A stretch of 64,000 bases of DNA from Richelia sp. UBA3308 (GCA_002361335.1 DESS01000156.1:1-64000), one strand, 5' to 3'. Shown: positions 34,104-44,239, numbered from the stretch's first letter. The notes: generated from the letters alone by a model not told the origin. Numbers and translations are program-made.

Positions 34104-36722
34104 CTAAACAAAAGAGAAAGCAGGATCGGAAATAGTTAAATCAGTGGAAACATTTTCCAAAATTCCAATAACTTCACCCCTAGCTAGAACTTCTGGGTCA
34201 TATATTAAAGCTGCATTTATCGAACCAGTTGAAGTCGGGAAGAAATCTAGCTCGTATAAATCTGCACTACCTTGTAATTGAATTACATCTTCACTCACAT
34301 TAAAATCTTTAACTAAGCCGAAATCCGAATCACCTGTAGTAGAAGGGTCGCCGTCAGAATAGTAAACGCGGGTTGCATCAGCGAAAATAAATTTATCGCT
34401 ACCTGCTCCACCTGTAAGAGTATCTGTTTCACCAGCACCAAATCCAATTCCACTACCTGCCGTAGTTGGTTCAACCCCAATTAATTCGTCGTCTCCTTCG
34501 CCTCCATCTAAACTATCGTTGCCAAATCCCCCAGTTAAGGTGTCATTTCCAACTCCGCCGGTTATTTGGTCATCATCGCTACCGCCAAATAAATTGTCAA
34601 TACCGTTACCGCCAGCAATAGTGTCGCTACCGCTACCACCGTTAACAGTATCATTACCGTCATCACCGTTAATATTGTCGTTGCCAGCTTCTCCTAAAAG
34701 TTGGTCGCTACCGCTACCGCCGTTAATTTGGTCATTCCCTTCACCACCAAAAACATTGTCTTGTCCGGCTTGACCATTAAGATTATCGTCACCATTATCA
34801 CCAGAAATTAAGTCAGTACCGGCTCCCCCTTCAACAGTGTCATTTCCATCACCAGCACTGATTAAATCGTTATCATCGTCACCAAAAATTTGGTCGCTGC
34901 CACCAAGTCCTTGAATAATATCATCGCCACCAAGCCCAACAATCCGCTCGCCTCGATTAGTACCTGTTAATACATCATCATCGTCAGTACCGATAATATC
35001 AGGAGCCGGAGTCAGTTCTCCAAGAGCATTGAAAGCATTTAATCGACCATCGGAAACAGTAATCCCTGTTAAAGCTGGAATTTCATCAGTCGTATTAAGA
35101 ATCAATTCCTTGACTTCCGAGGAAGTTAGTTCGGGGTTTTGAGATAAGATTAAACCAACAGCACCCGATACATGAGGTGCAGCCATTGAGGTTCCACTTT
35201 TAAAACCATAGCTGTTACCGGGTACTGTACTGAGAGTACTGACTCCCGGCGCTCCCAAGTCTACAGATGTGGCTCCGAAGTTAGAAAATCCTGCTTTTTG
35301 GTCTCTATCATCTGTCGCAGCTACCGAAATAATATTATCTAAGTCGTAGCTTGCAGGATAAGATGGAGATATATCACTATTTAGACCGCTATTTCCAGAT
35401 GAGGCAACAAATAACTGTCCTGCTTCTCCAGCAGCGGCAATCGCATCCTGTAGTGCTAAAGAAAATCCGCCACCTCCCCAGCTATTATTAGTTAATTGCG
35501 CTCCGTTGAGAATGCTGTATTCTATCGCTTCAATTGCATCAAAAGTTGTACCGGAGCCGCCTGCACTGAGAAACTTTAGCCCCATGATTTGGGCATCCCA
35601 ATTCACCCCAGTTACGCCAGTGTTGTTATTTCCTTCAGCGGCAATTGTACCGGCAACATGGGTACCGTGGCTATTATCATCAAAAGGGTCGCCATCTTCA
35701 TTTACAAAGTCGTAGCCGTAGAAATCATCTACAAAACCGTTACCGTCGTCATCAATGCCATTGTCCGGAGTTTCTCCCGGATTCGTCCACATATTATCAT
35801 TGATATCTGGATGATTGTAGTCTACTCCTGTATCAATTACCCCAATTACCACGTCGTTTCCGGTTTGAATGTCCCAAGCTTGGGGAGCATCAATATCTGC
35901 ATCTTCTAAACCTCCTGTTTGTCCGGTATTATTCAAACCATAAAGTTCATCATAGCGGGGGTCATTAGGTACGGTATCTGTAGTCTGGTAAATAAAATTT
36001 GGTTCAATGTATTCAATTGTATCTGCCAGCGCAGCATTAATATTAACGTTAGAAATCGCTTCTTCAACGCTAATTTCATTTAATTCTAAACGCTGAATAC
36101 CCAATGTTTGAGTAGTTTCTACAACTGTGGCATTCAACGTTTCCTGCGCGGAATTAATACTCGCAGTATCTGCCCCTGGTTTGAATTTAACAATCACTTC
36201 ACCAGCAACAAAGTCTTCACCTGCAACCAATCCATCGAGGTTTGTTAGTACGTTGTTATTTGCCATAGTTGTATTATTAGTATTATCTACTGTTTGCTCC
36301 CCGGAATCGGTGACTGGATTTTGGTTGGTTGATGTATCGGTAGTATCCCCGGAATTGGTTGCTGGATTTTGGTTGGTTGCTGTATCCGTAGTATTCTGGG
36401 AATCGGTTGGTGAAGTTTGATTAGTCGATGTATCCGTAGTTTCGACAATAAAGTTTGGTTCTATTATTTCAACTGTGTCTTGCAAAGCTGGATTGTTATT
36501 AATGGTGTTAACCGCTTCTATAACGCTCATATCATCAATAGCTAAACGCTGAATTCCAAGTTCTGGAGAAGTTTCAATGACTGTAGCGTTTAAAGTTTCT
36601 TTTACTGAATTGATACTCGAATCATCTGCTTCTGGAGTGAATTTGATAATTACTTCACCCTCAACAAAGTCTTCACCTGCTACCAAGTTATCGAGGTTAG
36701 TTGATGTATTATTATTTGCCAT
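34104..36722 (-). CDS. Subtilisin-like protease with two prodomains and RTX repeats
   Basis: 872 residues. Two copies of a fervidolysin-type prodomain (about 10-95 and 160-250) are each introduced by MANNN. They are joined by a T/N/P linker of repeated TNQNP units. The S8 domain has D297 (VIDTGVDYNHPD), H352 (HGTHVAGT) and S512 (GTSMAAPH). About ten RTX nonapeptides (GGxGxDxxx type, about 610-750) bind calcium. The C-terminal region shared with the next two genes is probably a secretion signal. No N-terminal signal peptide, so type I export is expected. Confidence 0.9.
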   Translation of the reverse strand: MANNNTSTNLDNLVAGEDFVEGEVIIKFTPEADDSSINSVKETLNATVIETSPELGIQRLAIDDMSVIEAVNTINNNPALQDTVEIIEPNFIVETTDTSTNQTSPTDSQNTTDTATNQNPATNSGDTTDTSTNQNPVTDSGEQTVDNTNNTTMANNNVLTNLDGLVAGEDFVAGEVIVKFKPGADTASINSAQETLNATVVETTQTLGIQRLELNEISVEEAISNVNINAALADTIEYIEPNFIYQTTDTVPNDPRYDELYGLNNTGQTGGLEDADIDAPQAWDIQTGNDVVIGVIDTGVDYNHPDINDNMWTNPGETPDNGIDDDGNGFVDDFYGYDFVNEDGDPFDDNSHGTHVAGTIAAEGNNNTGVTGVNWDAQIMGLKFLSAGGSGTTFDAIEAIEYSILNGAQLTNNSWGGGGFSLALQDAIAAAGEAGQLFVASSGNSGLNSDISPSYPASYDLDNIISVAATDDRDQKAGFSNFGATSVDLGAPGVSTLSTVPGNSYGFKSGTSMAAPHVSGAVGLILSQNPELTSSEVKELILNTTDEIPALTGITVSDGRLNAFNALGELTPAPDIIGTDDDDVLTGTNRGERIVGLGGDDIIQGLGGSDQIFGDDDNDLISAGDGNDTVEGGAGTDLISGDNGDDNLNGQAGQDNVFGGEGNDQINGGSGSDQLLGEAGNDNINGDDGNDTVNGGSGSDTIAGGNGIDNLFGGSDDDQITGGVGNDTLTGGFGNDSLDGGEGDDELIGVEPTTAGSGIGFGAGETDTLTGGAGSDKFIFADATRVYYSDGDPSTTGDSDFGLVKDFNVSEDVIQLQGSADLYELDFFPTSTGSINAALIYDPEVLARGEVIGILENVSTDLTISDPAFSFV

Positions 36723-36857
36723 GACTGTATTGTTGGTAATTTGTTCAGAAAAATTGGGTAAACAAAGCTATCAAAATATGATGGAATTCTTCTTCATTGC
36801 AAGAAGCTTTAAAAGTTTTTCTATTCATGCAATGAAGGAGAAAACTTTTACATACTT

Positions 36858-38411
36858 TTAAACAAAAGAGAAACCAGGAGATGAGATAGTCAAATCAGTT
36901 GAAGCATTTTGTAAAATTCCAATAGCTTCACCTCTAGCGGTAACTCCTGGGTCGTAAATCAGTAAAGCATCAACTGTACCCGTGGTACTGGTAAAGAAGT
37001 CTAAGCTGTATAAGTCAGCACTACCCTTTAACTGAATAGTATCTTCACTGGCATTAAAATCAGTAATTAAGGCATAGTCCGAATCTCCCAGAGTCAAAGG
37101 GTCGCCGTCAGAATAATAGACGCGGGTTGCATCTGCTAAAACGAAGGTATCGCTTCCTGCTGCACCCGTAAGAGTATCTACTTCCCCAGCGCCAAATCCG
37201 ACACCACTACCAGCAGTAGTCGAATCAACTCCAATTAGTTTATCGTCACCTTCACCACCATCTAAATTATCGTTGCCGAATCCACCAGTAAGAGTATCAT
37301 TATTGACTCCACCACTGAGACTATCTGAGTCATTTCCGCCAAACAAATTATCAATACCGTTACCACCATTTACGGTATCGTTACCCGTACCACCATCTAA
37401 AGTATCGTTACCGTTATCACCATTTATATTATCGTTTCCGGCTTCTCCTAAAAGGCGATCGCTATCCTCACCACCGTTAATTTCGTCGTTACCTTCACCA
37501 CCAAGGATATTATCTTGTCCTTGATTTCCCGAAAGGCTATCATCGCCGCTATTTCCTGAAATCAAATCGGAACCAGTTCCACCTTCGACAGTATCGTTAC
37601 CACGACCGGCGCTAATCAAGTCATTATCACCACCGCCCAAAATCCGGTCGCTGCCGCCAAGCCCTTGCAGGATATCATTGCCGCCTTTACCGTCAATTAA
37701 TTCTCCGCGATTAGTACCAGTTAAAACATCATCTCCTTCAGTGCCGATAATATCCGGTGGAGGAGGTAAGGTAACAGTAGCAAATTCAGTATTTGGAGCC
37801 GCATCTGTTGGCTGCGAAGGAGTTCCAATTACCGAACCATAGTTAATTCCATCAACTTCTTCCAATACCTCTAAATCTAAAGGTAGCTGGACTTCAAAAA
37901 AATCCGAACCGTAACTAATCGGTAATTGTGCGATAGTTGTAAAGTTTGAAGTATCTATAAGATTGACCAAACCACCGCTTTCATTGAAAAGGTCTATATA
38001 TGCTTCATCCCCAAGCAGACCTCCCCGTTGTCCAGGTGGAGCAAAGGAACTTTGAAATGAGGAGGTACCAGTTGAAGCATCTTGGTCTAAATCTAAATCA
38101 ATATACCCTACAACCGACTCAGGTAAAAATGAAGATGGTGGTGCAATGGGAGTAAAGAAATCAAATTTTAAGGTAACAGCATCACCATCTGCGCTGCCAC
38201 TTACGCTTTCAATATCAAGTAGAGGCGAACCAAAACCAAACGTATCTCCAGATGGGTCAGTGAATACACCATCTGTTGAAGTACTACTGTCTGCTGTTGT
38301 TTGCTCCTGGGCTATTACCGATGCTGTTTGATTAACTCTTTGAACGTTATTGGTATTTACGGTTTCGCCCCATTCTAAAGTATTTGTTGAGACTTCATTT
38401 TCAGTAGCCAT
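36858..38411 (-). CDS. RTX calcium-binding protein, copy A
   Basis: 517 residues. The N-terminal 220 residues form a beta-rich domain of unknown function (GVFTDPSGDTFGFGSPLLDIESVS). RTX nonapeptides run from about 225 to 385, and the C-terminal ATRVYYSDGDP domain follows. The last 290 or so residues are nearly the same as in copy B. GAGGTGA precedes the ATG. No signal peptide; C-terminal type I export is likely. Confidence 0.88.
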   Translation of the reverse strand: MATENEVSTNTLEWGETVNTNNVQRVNQTASVIAQEQTTADSSTSTDGVFTDPSGDTFGFGSPLLDIESVSGSADGDAVTLKFDFFTPIAPPSSFLPESVVGYIDLDLDQDASTGTSSFQSSFAPPGQRGGLLGDEAYIDLFNESGGLVNLIDTSNFTTIAQLPISYGSDFFEVQLPLDLEVLEEVDGINYGSVIGTPSQPTDAAPNTEFATVTLPPPPDIIGTEGDDVLTGTNRGELIDGKGGNDILQGLGGSDRILGGGDNDLISAGRGNDTVEGGTGSDLISGNSGDDSLSGNQGQDNILGGEGNDEINGGEDSDRLLGEAGNDNINGDNGNDTLDGGTGNDTVNGGNGIDNLFGGNDSDSLSGGVNNDTLTGGFGNDNLDGGEGDDKLIGVDSTTAGSGVGFGAGEVDTLTGAAGSDTFVLADATRVYYSDGDPLTLGDSDYALITDFNASEDTIQLKGSADLYSLDFFTSTTGTVDALLIYDPGVTARGEAIGILQNASTDLTISSPGFSFV

Positions 38412-38470
38412 ATCTCACCTCATCTCCTAATAACTTATTTTTCTGCGCTAATTTCTAAACCGATGCTTGT

Positions 38471-40204
38471 TTAAACAAAAGAGAAACCAGGGGATGAGAT
38501 AGTCAAATCGGTTGAAGCATTTTGTAATATTCCGATAGCTTCCCCTCTAGCGGTAACTCCTGGGTCGTAAATTAATAAAGCATCAACTGTACCCGTAGTA
38601 CTGGTAAAGAAGTCTAAACTGTATAAGTCAGCACTACCCTGTAGCTGAATAGTATCTTCACTGGCATTAAAATCAGTAATTAAGGCATAGTCTGAATCCC
38701 CCAAAGTCAAAGGGTCGCCGTCAGAATAATAGACGCGGGTTGCATCTGCTAAAACAAAGGTATCGCTTCCTGCTGCACCCGTAAGAGTATCTACTTCCCC
38801 AGCACCAAATCCGACACCACTACCAGCAGTAGTTGAATCAACTCCAATTAGTTTATCGTCGCCTTCACCACCGTCTAAATTGTCGTTGCCGAATCCGCCT
38901 GTAAGAGTATCATTATTGGCTCCACCACTGAGACTATCTGAGTCATTTCCGCCAAACAACTCATCAATACCGTTACCACCATTTACAGTATCGTTACCCG
39001 TACCACCATCTACAGTATCGTTACCGCTATCACCATTTATAGTATCGTTTCCGGCTTCTCCTAAAAGGCGATCGCTATCGTCACCACCGTTAATTTCGTC
39101 GTTACCTTCACCACCAAGTATATTATCTTGACCGCTATTTCCTGAAAGTAAGTCATTATTGCTATTTCCCAAGATACGGTCGGAACCAGTTCCACCTTCA
39201 ACAGTATCTTTACCAGCACCTGCAATAATTACGTCATTATCGCCACCACCGAAAATTTGGTCGTTACCGTTAAGCCCTTCAATAATATCGTTTCCACCTA
39301 AACCAAAAATAATATCGCGACGGTTGGTACCAGTCAAAACATCATTACCTTCGGTTCCAAATAGCTCAACAGGGGGACTTAGTACGTCAATAAACTGTTC
39401 TTGGGCTTCATCTATTGTTTCTCCATAAGCCTGCAAATAGTTAAAAGTCTCTGATTCCCCAGAATCTAAATCTAATTCGATTCCGATATGGGTTCCAGAG
39501 TCAGCTAAAGCTCCATTACCGTCAAATGGGGAAGTAAAGAAATTATTTAAGGTAGAACCATCAAAAATACCAAAAGGATTTCCGGAAGCAACTGTTGCAT
39601 CAGAATCTAGGGAACCCAATATAAAAGTTAAACCTCCGGATTCTGTTGCTTGACCAATTTTAGCTTCACCAGAACCAGTATCAAGCGTCAGTACATCATT
39701 AAAAGTAGAAAAACTATTTCCTCGGTCAACTCCTTGGTCTGGGTCGAAGGTATCGAAATAACGAAGGTTTACGTCCGAACCATTATTAGTAAATTCCGTT
39801 TCGATTTCAAAGGCATTAAACCCATCAATTTGAGTGTAAGTGCGCTTAAAATCGACGTTAGCACCTGCCTGGGTATAAGTTCCTGTAACTACGACAGAGC
39901 CATCATCTTCAACAACACTTACTGGTTGCTGAGTAAAACCGCTTGTGTCATTGCGTACAAAAGAGGATGTATCAGTGCTGTTTTGCAGACCAAAATCAGA
40001 AATAGGAGAGCCTGGATTAAAAAAGTCACTACCGCTAAATAATACGGTATCAATAGCACCGTTATCTTCTCGAATGTCTACTTTTAGCGGGCTTTCAGGA
40101 TCTAAAATTGCTGTAGTTGTAGGCTCGGAAACAACGTTAACAGAGTTATTATTGGCTGTATCTGAACTAGTTGAGTTATTGAGTGTATCACCGTTGGTGG
40201 CCAT
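38471..40204 (-). CDS. RTX calcium-binding protein, copy B
   Basis: 577 residues from the ATG at 40204, chosen because AAGGAG precedes it. The N-terminal domain (about 40-285) is beta-rich, with VVVTGTYTQAGANVDFKRTYTQ and FEIETEFTNNGSDVNLRYFDTF, and unlike copy A. RTX repeats and the C-terminal domain are almost identical to copy A, also at DNA level. It is the first of three RTX genes in one direction, with spacings of 59 and 135 bases. Confidence 0.88.
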   Translation of the reverse strand: MATNGDTLNNSTSSDTANNNSVNVVSEPTTTAILDPESPLKVDIREDNGAIDTVLFSGSDFFNPGSPISDFGLQNSTDTSSFVRNDTSGFTQQPVSVVEDDGSVVVTGTYTQAGANVDFKRTYTQIDGFNAFEIETEFTNNGSDVNLRYFDTFDPDQGVDRGNSFSTFNDVLTLDTGSGEAKIGQATESGGLTFILGSLDSDATVASGNPFGIFDGSTLNNFFTSPFDGNGALADSGTHIGIELDLDSGESETFNYLQAYGETIDEAQEQFIDVLSPPVELFGTEGNDVLTGTNRRDIIFGLGGNDIIEGLNGNDQIFGGGDNDVIIAGAGKDTVEGGTGSDRILGNSNNDLLSGNSGQDNILGGEGNDEINGGDDSDRLLGEAGNDTINGDSGNDTVDGGTGNDTVNGGNGIDELFGGNDSDSLSGGANNDTLTGGFGNDNLDGGEGDDKLIGVDSTTAGSGVGFGAGEVDTLTGAAGSDTFVLADATRVYYSDGDPLTLGDSDYALITDFNASEDTIQLQGSADLYSLDFFTSTTGTVDALLIYDPGVTARGEAIGILQNASTDLTISSPGFSFV

Positions 40205-41137
40205 GTTCTGCTCCTTAAAGTCCAATAATTAGAATTTAATTAAGTTTAAGTTTGATGACTGTTGAAATAGTGCCTAGATAAAAATGCTGTTTTCCTGCTT
40301 TGTTTAACTTCACTACCTAAACGACCGTAGAGAAAGCCGGATCTAGTAAAAGTACTCGCTGCTCTATGTTTTCCAACTTTTTAGACAGCATAGTTTTCCG
40401 TCACGTTTGATTAATTTTCAGTCATGTCTTTGATAGTTTATATCCTGATTGATAAAACTATTAATGCCACAATGGCACGGTTAATGCTTCCATCTTCCCG
40501 AATTTCTCAAAGCAATCCGGATACCCCATCATGAATTCCACAGAGCCGAAAAAATTAGTAGACAAAAAAATCATTACCATTTTGTAATCCTTCAATTTTT
40601 ACCAGAAATTTTTGCGTACATCAGAGTCGCAATTTATTGTCTGAAGCATTAGCTAGAAATTCACCTTAAATATCTAACATCAAACCTACGAACCAAACTG
40701 AACTTGCCGATTGTTTTCCTTGAAACTTTCAGGACAATCCCGAACACCGGAAACAAACTTATTTTTCTCTAAGAAAAAGTATTGTTTGTTACTTGCTTGT
40801 TTTCAATAACCATATTACACCTTAATACTGTATTTTTTTCGTTAACAATAGATTAAGAAAATGTAAAAATGTCTCAAGCTAATATGAAGCTATTATGAAG
40901 CTTAAATACCCAAATAGGGTCTAAATCGTTCCGAGGTACAAGCTTAGAGGGTACCAAAGTTATGCTTGGCAATAAAGAAAACAAAGGTATAAGAATTAGT
41001 AAAGCTAGCCATAGATAAATAAGATAAATCATCGAGTTAATTAGATAAAATCTGTTTCATAGCTTCTTAACTATAATTTGCATCTATTCTGTTTGTTTTA
41101 AGCTACCATTCGTGACTTAAAGACTGATAATTAAAAC
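40205..41137. other. Long intergenic region upstream of the RTX genes
   Basis: About 930 bases without a supported gene, including CG-poor AT tracts. The only notable structure is the 11-bp-period repeat at 40876-40902. The length suggests a large control region or decayed DNA. Confidence 0.5.
40876..40902. promoter_or_regulatory. Three AAGCT units at 11-bp period
   Basis: AAGCT occurs at 40876-40880, 40887-40891 and 40898-40902, the last two as TATGAAGCT. The period equals that of the island promoters, but the sequence differs. It could be a binding site for another OmpR-type regulator. Which gene it serves is unclear: the nearest downstream start on the minus strand is RTX copy B, about 670 bases away. 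Confidence 0.45.
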
Positions 41138-41860
41138 TTACCATTCCAACTCTTCAGGTTCTAGTTTTACCTCGTTGCAATGAATACTCGTAATTTCACC
41201 ACTACGCATAGTAATTACCCTGTCTGCCATTGCTGCAATCCCAGCATTATGAGTAATGACTGCGGTTGTAGTTCCGAGTTCGCGGTTGACTCGTTCTAAA
41301 GCTGACAGGACTAACTTACCCGTCTGAAAGTCAAGCGCTCCGGTGGGTTCGTCGCACAGCAGCACCTCCGGACGTTTAGCAATAGCACGAGCTATGGCAA
41401 CTCTTTGTTGTTCTCCCCCGGACATTTGCGAGGGAAAATGGTTTAACCTCTCTTCTAACCCTACCAATGCTAATGCTTCTTCTGGATGCATGGGGTTTAG
41501 TGCAATTTCGGTCACAAGAGCAACATTTTCTCTTGCGGTGAGACTGGGAATCAGATTGTAAAACTGAAAGATAAAACCGACACACTCACGGCGAAAGCGA
41601 GTAAGTACATTGTCATTAGCATGAGTTAAATCTCGTTGATGAAACAAAACATGACCGCTCGAAGGTATATCTAACCCACCAATAATATTGAGTAAAGTTG
41701 ATTTACCGCTTCCGGAAGGACCTAGTAAAACTACTAATTCACCTTGATAAAGATTTAAGTTAACACAATTAAGCGCTTTTACTTCCACCTCACCCATACG
41801 GTAAACTTTAGTAAGTTCTTGAATTTGAAAAATAGCTTTTGGGAGTGCATTTGCAATCAT
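41138..41860 (-). CDS. ABC transporter ATPase, LolD/MacB-type
   Basis: 240 residues. Walker A GPSGSGKST, Q-loop FQFYNLIP, signature MSGGEQQRVAIARA, Walker B VLLCDEPTGALD and H-loop VITHN are all present. This subclass works with FtsX-type permeases such as that at 31533. The gene is upstream on the same strand and separated from the permease by three RTX genes. No Shine-Dalgarno seen. Confidence 0.9.
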   Translation of the reverse strand: MIANALPKAIFQIQELTKVYRMGEVEVKALNCVNLNLYQGELVVLLGPSGSGKSTLLNIIGGLDIPSSGHVLFHQRDLTHANDNVLTRFRRECVGFIFQFYNLIPSLTARENVALVTEIALNPMHPEEALALVGLEERLNHFPSQMSGGEQQRVAIARAIAKRPEVLLCDEPTGALDFQTGKLVLSALERVNRELGTTTAVITHNAGIAAMADRVITMRSGEITSIHCNEVKLEPEELEW

Positions 41861-41954
41861 ATTTTTGAGAATATTTAATTATAGTTATCGATTCAAAAAT
41901 TAATACATCCGGGGAATATGTTGTAAAAAATTACGATTAATTCAACTGTTATAA

Positions 41955-42683
41955 TTATTGAGAGACTTCCAGCTTATCGATAATTTGCTGAGGATTTAGC
42001 ATACGACTTGTATCGATTTGAATACTTATATGATGATACTTGGCTAATGCTATTTCGGTACTAACAACAATATCTTTAAGGGTAAGTGATTCTCCTTCTA
42101 GATTCCCAGCTATTGCAATGCTAGTTATAACATGATTTCTTAAATTTATATAGTTAACTAACATTTCCAAGTGCTTTTGAGCATTATTCTCATATTGAAA
42201 AACTAAAGGAATAGAACCACTTAATAAAGTGATACTGGAAAAAACTGTAAATACATTTATGACATAGTTATTTGCAACTTTCCATCCTTCTTTACTTATA
42301 GAAAACAAGCATACTGAAGCAATAATTATTGAGATAGAAAACGACATGATTGTTGCAAACAACCATTTATAAAAATCTTTAGCAATTGCCAGAGAAGACA
42401 TTGCTCTATATTCAATAATTTGAATTTGAGTATTTAATCTCTTTTTCTCTGCTTCTGAAGCCTGTAAATTTTCTTGCTCGATAAAGGGTTTCCAATTAGA
42501 GGTATTGGTTTTATCCACAAATTCTTTTTTTAAATTGCGAGTCCAAGAGGTCGCAATGTACTCTCCACACCTCTCGGAAGCGAACACCCCACAACCCGCT
42601 AAAAAAATTAGTATAAGTGACAAGAAAAAATGACGCTGTAAAGGGCTGATTTCCTTGATTGGATTGAGTGTTAATCTAGACAT
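41955..42683 (-). CDS. Putative lipoprotein or membrane protein, family unknown
   Basis: 242 residues. The N-terminal helix ends LIFLAGC, a possible lipobox, followed by a charged segment (residues 50-85) and two further hydrophobic helices (about 105-130 and 140-165). The C-terminal 70 residues are soluble. It lies 94 bases upstream of the ABC ATPase on the same strand, so linkage is possible. AAGGAG precedes the ATG. Island promoter 12 lies 38 bases upstream. Confidence 0.68.
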   Translation of the reverse strand: MSRLTLNPIKEISPLQRHFFLSLILIFLAGCGVFASERCGEYIATSWTRNLKKEFVDKTNTSNWKPFIEQENLQASEAEKKRLNTQIQIIEYRAMSSLAIAKDFYKWLFATIMSFSISIIIASVCLFSISKEGWKVANNYVINVFTVFSSITLLSGSIPLVFQYENNAQKHLEMLVNYINLRNHVITSIAIAGNLEGESLTLKDIVVSTEIALAKYHHISIQIDTSRMLNPQQIIDKLEVSQ

Positions 42684-42721
42684 ATTTTCTCCTTATTTAT
42701 ACAGAAGCATCTTCAAATATC

Positions 42722-42753
42722 AAGTTAATAGCTAAATTTGAAGATATTGTGAG
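42722..42753 (-). promoter_or_regulatory. Island promoter 12: 11-bp direct repeat plus -10
   Basis: Minus strand: CTCACA (42753-42748), TTCAAA (42742-42737), 9 bases, TAACTT (42727-42722). Confidence 0.7.
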
Positions 42754-42840
42754 GAGAAAATTTGAATTTTTATGGTTAAAGAGTGAAAATCGTTAAAGTA
42801 AGTAATTTCTTATCTAAATTGTGTAAAAGTATCTATGATT

Positions 42841-44097
42841 TTACCCACGCATCACAAACGCCGCAATTAAACTTAAACTCAAAGCGCTTAACAAAATGGT
42901 TGCACACCACCGACCTAAAAACCATCCACCAATAAATGTGGCTAGTACTGCTTTAAATAAAGTATTTACCATTGCAGCAATTAAAATTCCTGTAGCAGCA
43001 ATCTCAAGCGATAAATTTTCACGAGTCGCTTGTGCTAAAGATAAACTCACCGTGTCTACATCGGCAATTCCCGATATTGCTGCCAGTACATAGATACCTG
43101 TATCTCCAAAGAAAGTTTGAGCAGCACGTACAAGCACAAATAAAACGCTCAAAACGGCAGCAAAGCCTAAAGCGGCTCCTAATTCAACCGGATTTTTCAA
43201 CTTTACTTCTGCTGATGATACATTTTGAGTCGTTCTAATTGCGATTGCTACCGTTGCAATCAGAGGGACAATCGCCAGCAATCCAATTGGAACTATTAAC
43301 AAAGGAAGTAAAGAAGGATTAACAATTCCGATTTCAATCAGCAACCTTACTGCCATAATACCGCCTGCAAGAGAAATCCCCGCACCCAGTAAAGCTAAAT
43401 TATCCCGTTCTTTACGCGCTATTCTTGCATAAGCGAGCGTCACCGCAGTTGATGAGACTAATCCACCGATTACCGCAGTTGCTAGCAAACCAACGCGGTT
43501 GCCAAGGATACGCATTGCAAAGTAGCCAATATATGATATACCTGCAATTAAAAGCACTATCCAGCCAATTGTTCTGGGATTCAATGTTTCCCAAGGATCA
43601 ATATTGCGGTTTGGAAGTAGAGGAAGCGCTACAGCAGCCACTATTAATAGTTGCAGTGTAGCGATTAATTCTCGTCGTTCTAATTGATTGAGAATTGAAT
43701 GTATTTCCTGCTTGTATCCCAATAATGCAGCTACAACTACAGCGCTAGCAACCGCTTCTCCTTCCAGTCCACTCCCCGTTAATGCTCCTAAAATAAAGGT
43801 AATCAACAACGACAGTTCGGTGGTAATGCCGAAATCTTGAGAACCTTTGGCGCTGATGCGATAGGAAAAAGCTACTATCAATACCAACCCCAGAAACGTT
43901 ACCGCTAAAATATTTGCTCCGAATTTGCTTGCTAAAAGTGCCGACAACCCACCAAAAAGTCCGACGAAAGCAAAGCTTCTCACTCCCGCAGTTCGAGAAC
44001 CTTGAGGACTATCTCGGCTCTGCCAACCTCGTTCCATACCGATAATTAAACCGATTGCAAGGGCAATAGCCAATTGCAATATAGTGGTAATATTCAT
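42841..44097 (-). CDS. MgtC/DUF4010 membrane protein
   Basis: 418 residues, about 11-12 membrane helices. The N-terminal LAIALAIGLIIGMERGWQSRD and GVRSFAFVGLFGGLSALLA are the MgtC/SapB motifs. The C-terminal half is DUF4010, with SGIADVDTVSLSLAQA. MgtC proteins affect magnesium homeostasis and F-ATPase in bacteria; the role of the DUF4010 fusion is unknown. A 36-residue membrane peptide is encoded just upstream in the same direction. Confidence 0.85.
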   Translation of the reverse strand: MNITTILQLAIALAIGLIIGMERGWQSRDSPQGSRTAGVRSFAFVGLFGGLSALLASKFGANILAVTFLGLVLIVAFSYRISAKGSQDFGITTELSLLITFILGALTGSGLEGEAVASAVVVAALLGYKQEIHSILNQLERRELIATLQLLIVAAVALPLLPNRNIDPWETLNPRTIGWIVLLIAGISYIGYFAMRILGNRVGLLATAVIGGLVSSTAVTLAYARIARKERDNLALLGAGISLAGGIMAVRLLIEIGIVNPSLLPLLIVPIGLLAIVPLIATVAIAIRTTQNVSSAEVKLKNPVELGAALGFAAVLSVLFVLVRAAQTFFGDTGIYVLAAISGIADVDTVSLSLAQATRENLSLEIAATGILIAAMVNTLFKAVLATFIGGWFLGRWCATILLSALSLSLIAAFVMRG

Positions 44098-44128
44098 TTT
44101 TAATCATAAATCAAGCCCCAGTGATTTT

Positions 44129-44239
44129 TCAAAACGCTGGGATAGCGGTTAAAGCTAATGCTAGCAATACTAGTACAATTAGTATGCTAAGTCTGAGCGC
44201 CGTGTATTTAATGACATCAGTTATAGAAATGTCAAACAT
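44129..44239 (-). CDS. 36-residue single-helix membrane peptide
   Basis: MFDISITDVIKYTALRLS precedes one hydrophobic helix (LIVLVLLALALTAI). GGAGG precedes the ATG at the correct distance. It lies 31 bases before the MgtC-like gene and is probably cotranscribed, like small regulatory peptides that bind membrane transporters (analogy only). It is too short for ordinary gene finding. Confidence 0.62.
   Translation of the reverse strand: MFDISITDVIKYTALRLSILIVLVLLALALTAIPAF

Noticed and set aside
34500..39150. Plus-strand proline-rich open frames opposite the RTX repeats
   Set aside because: They are antisense shadows of the GGxGxD repeats and have no independent signals.
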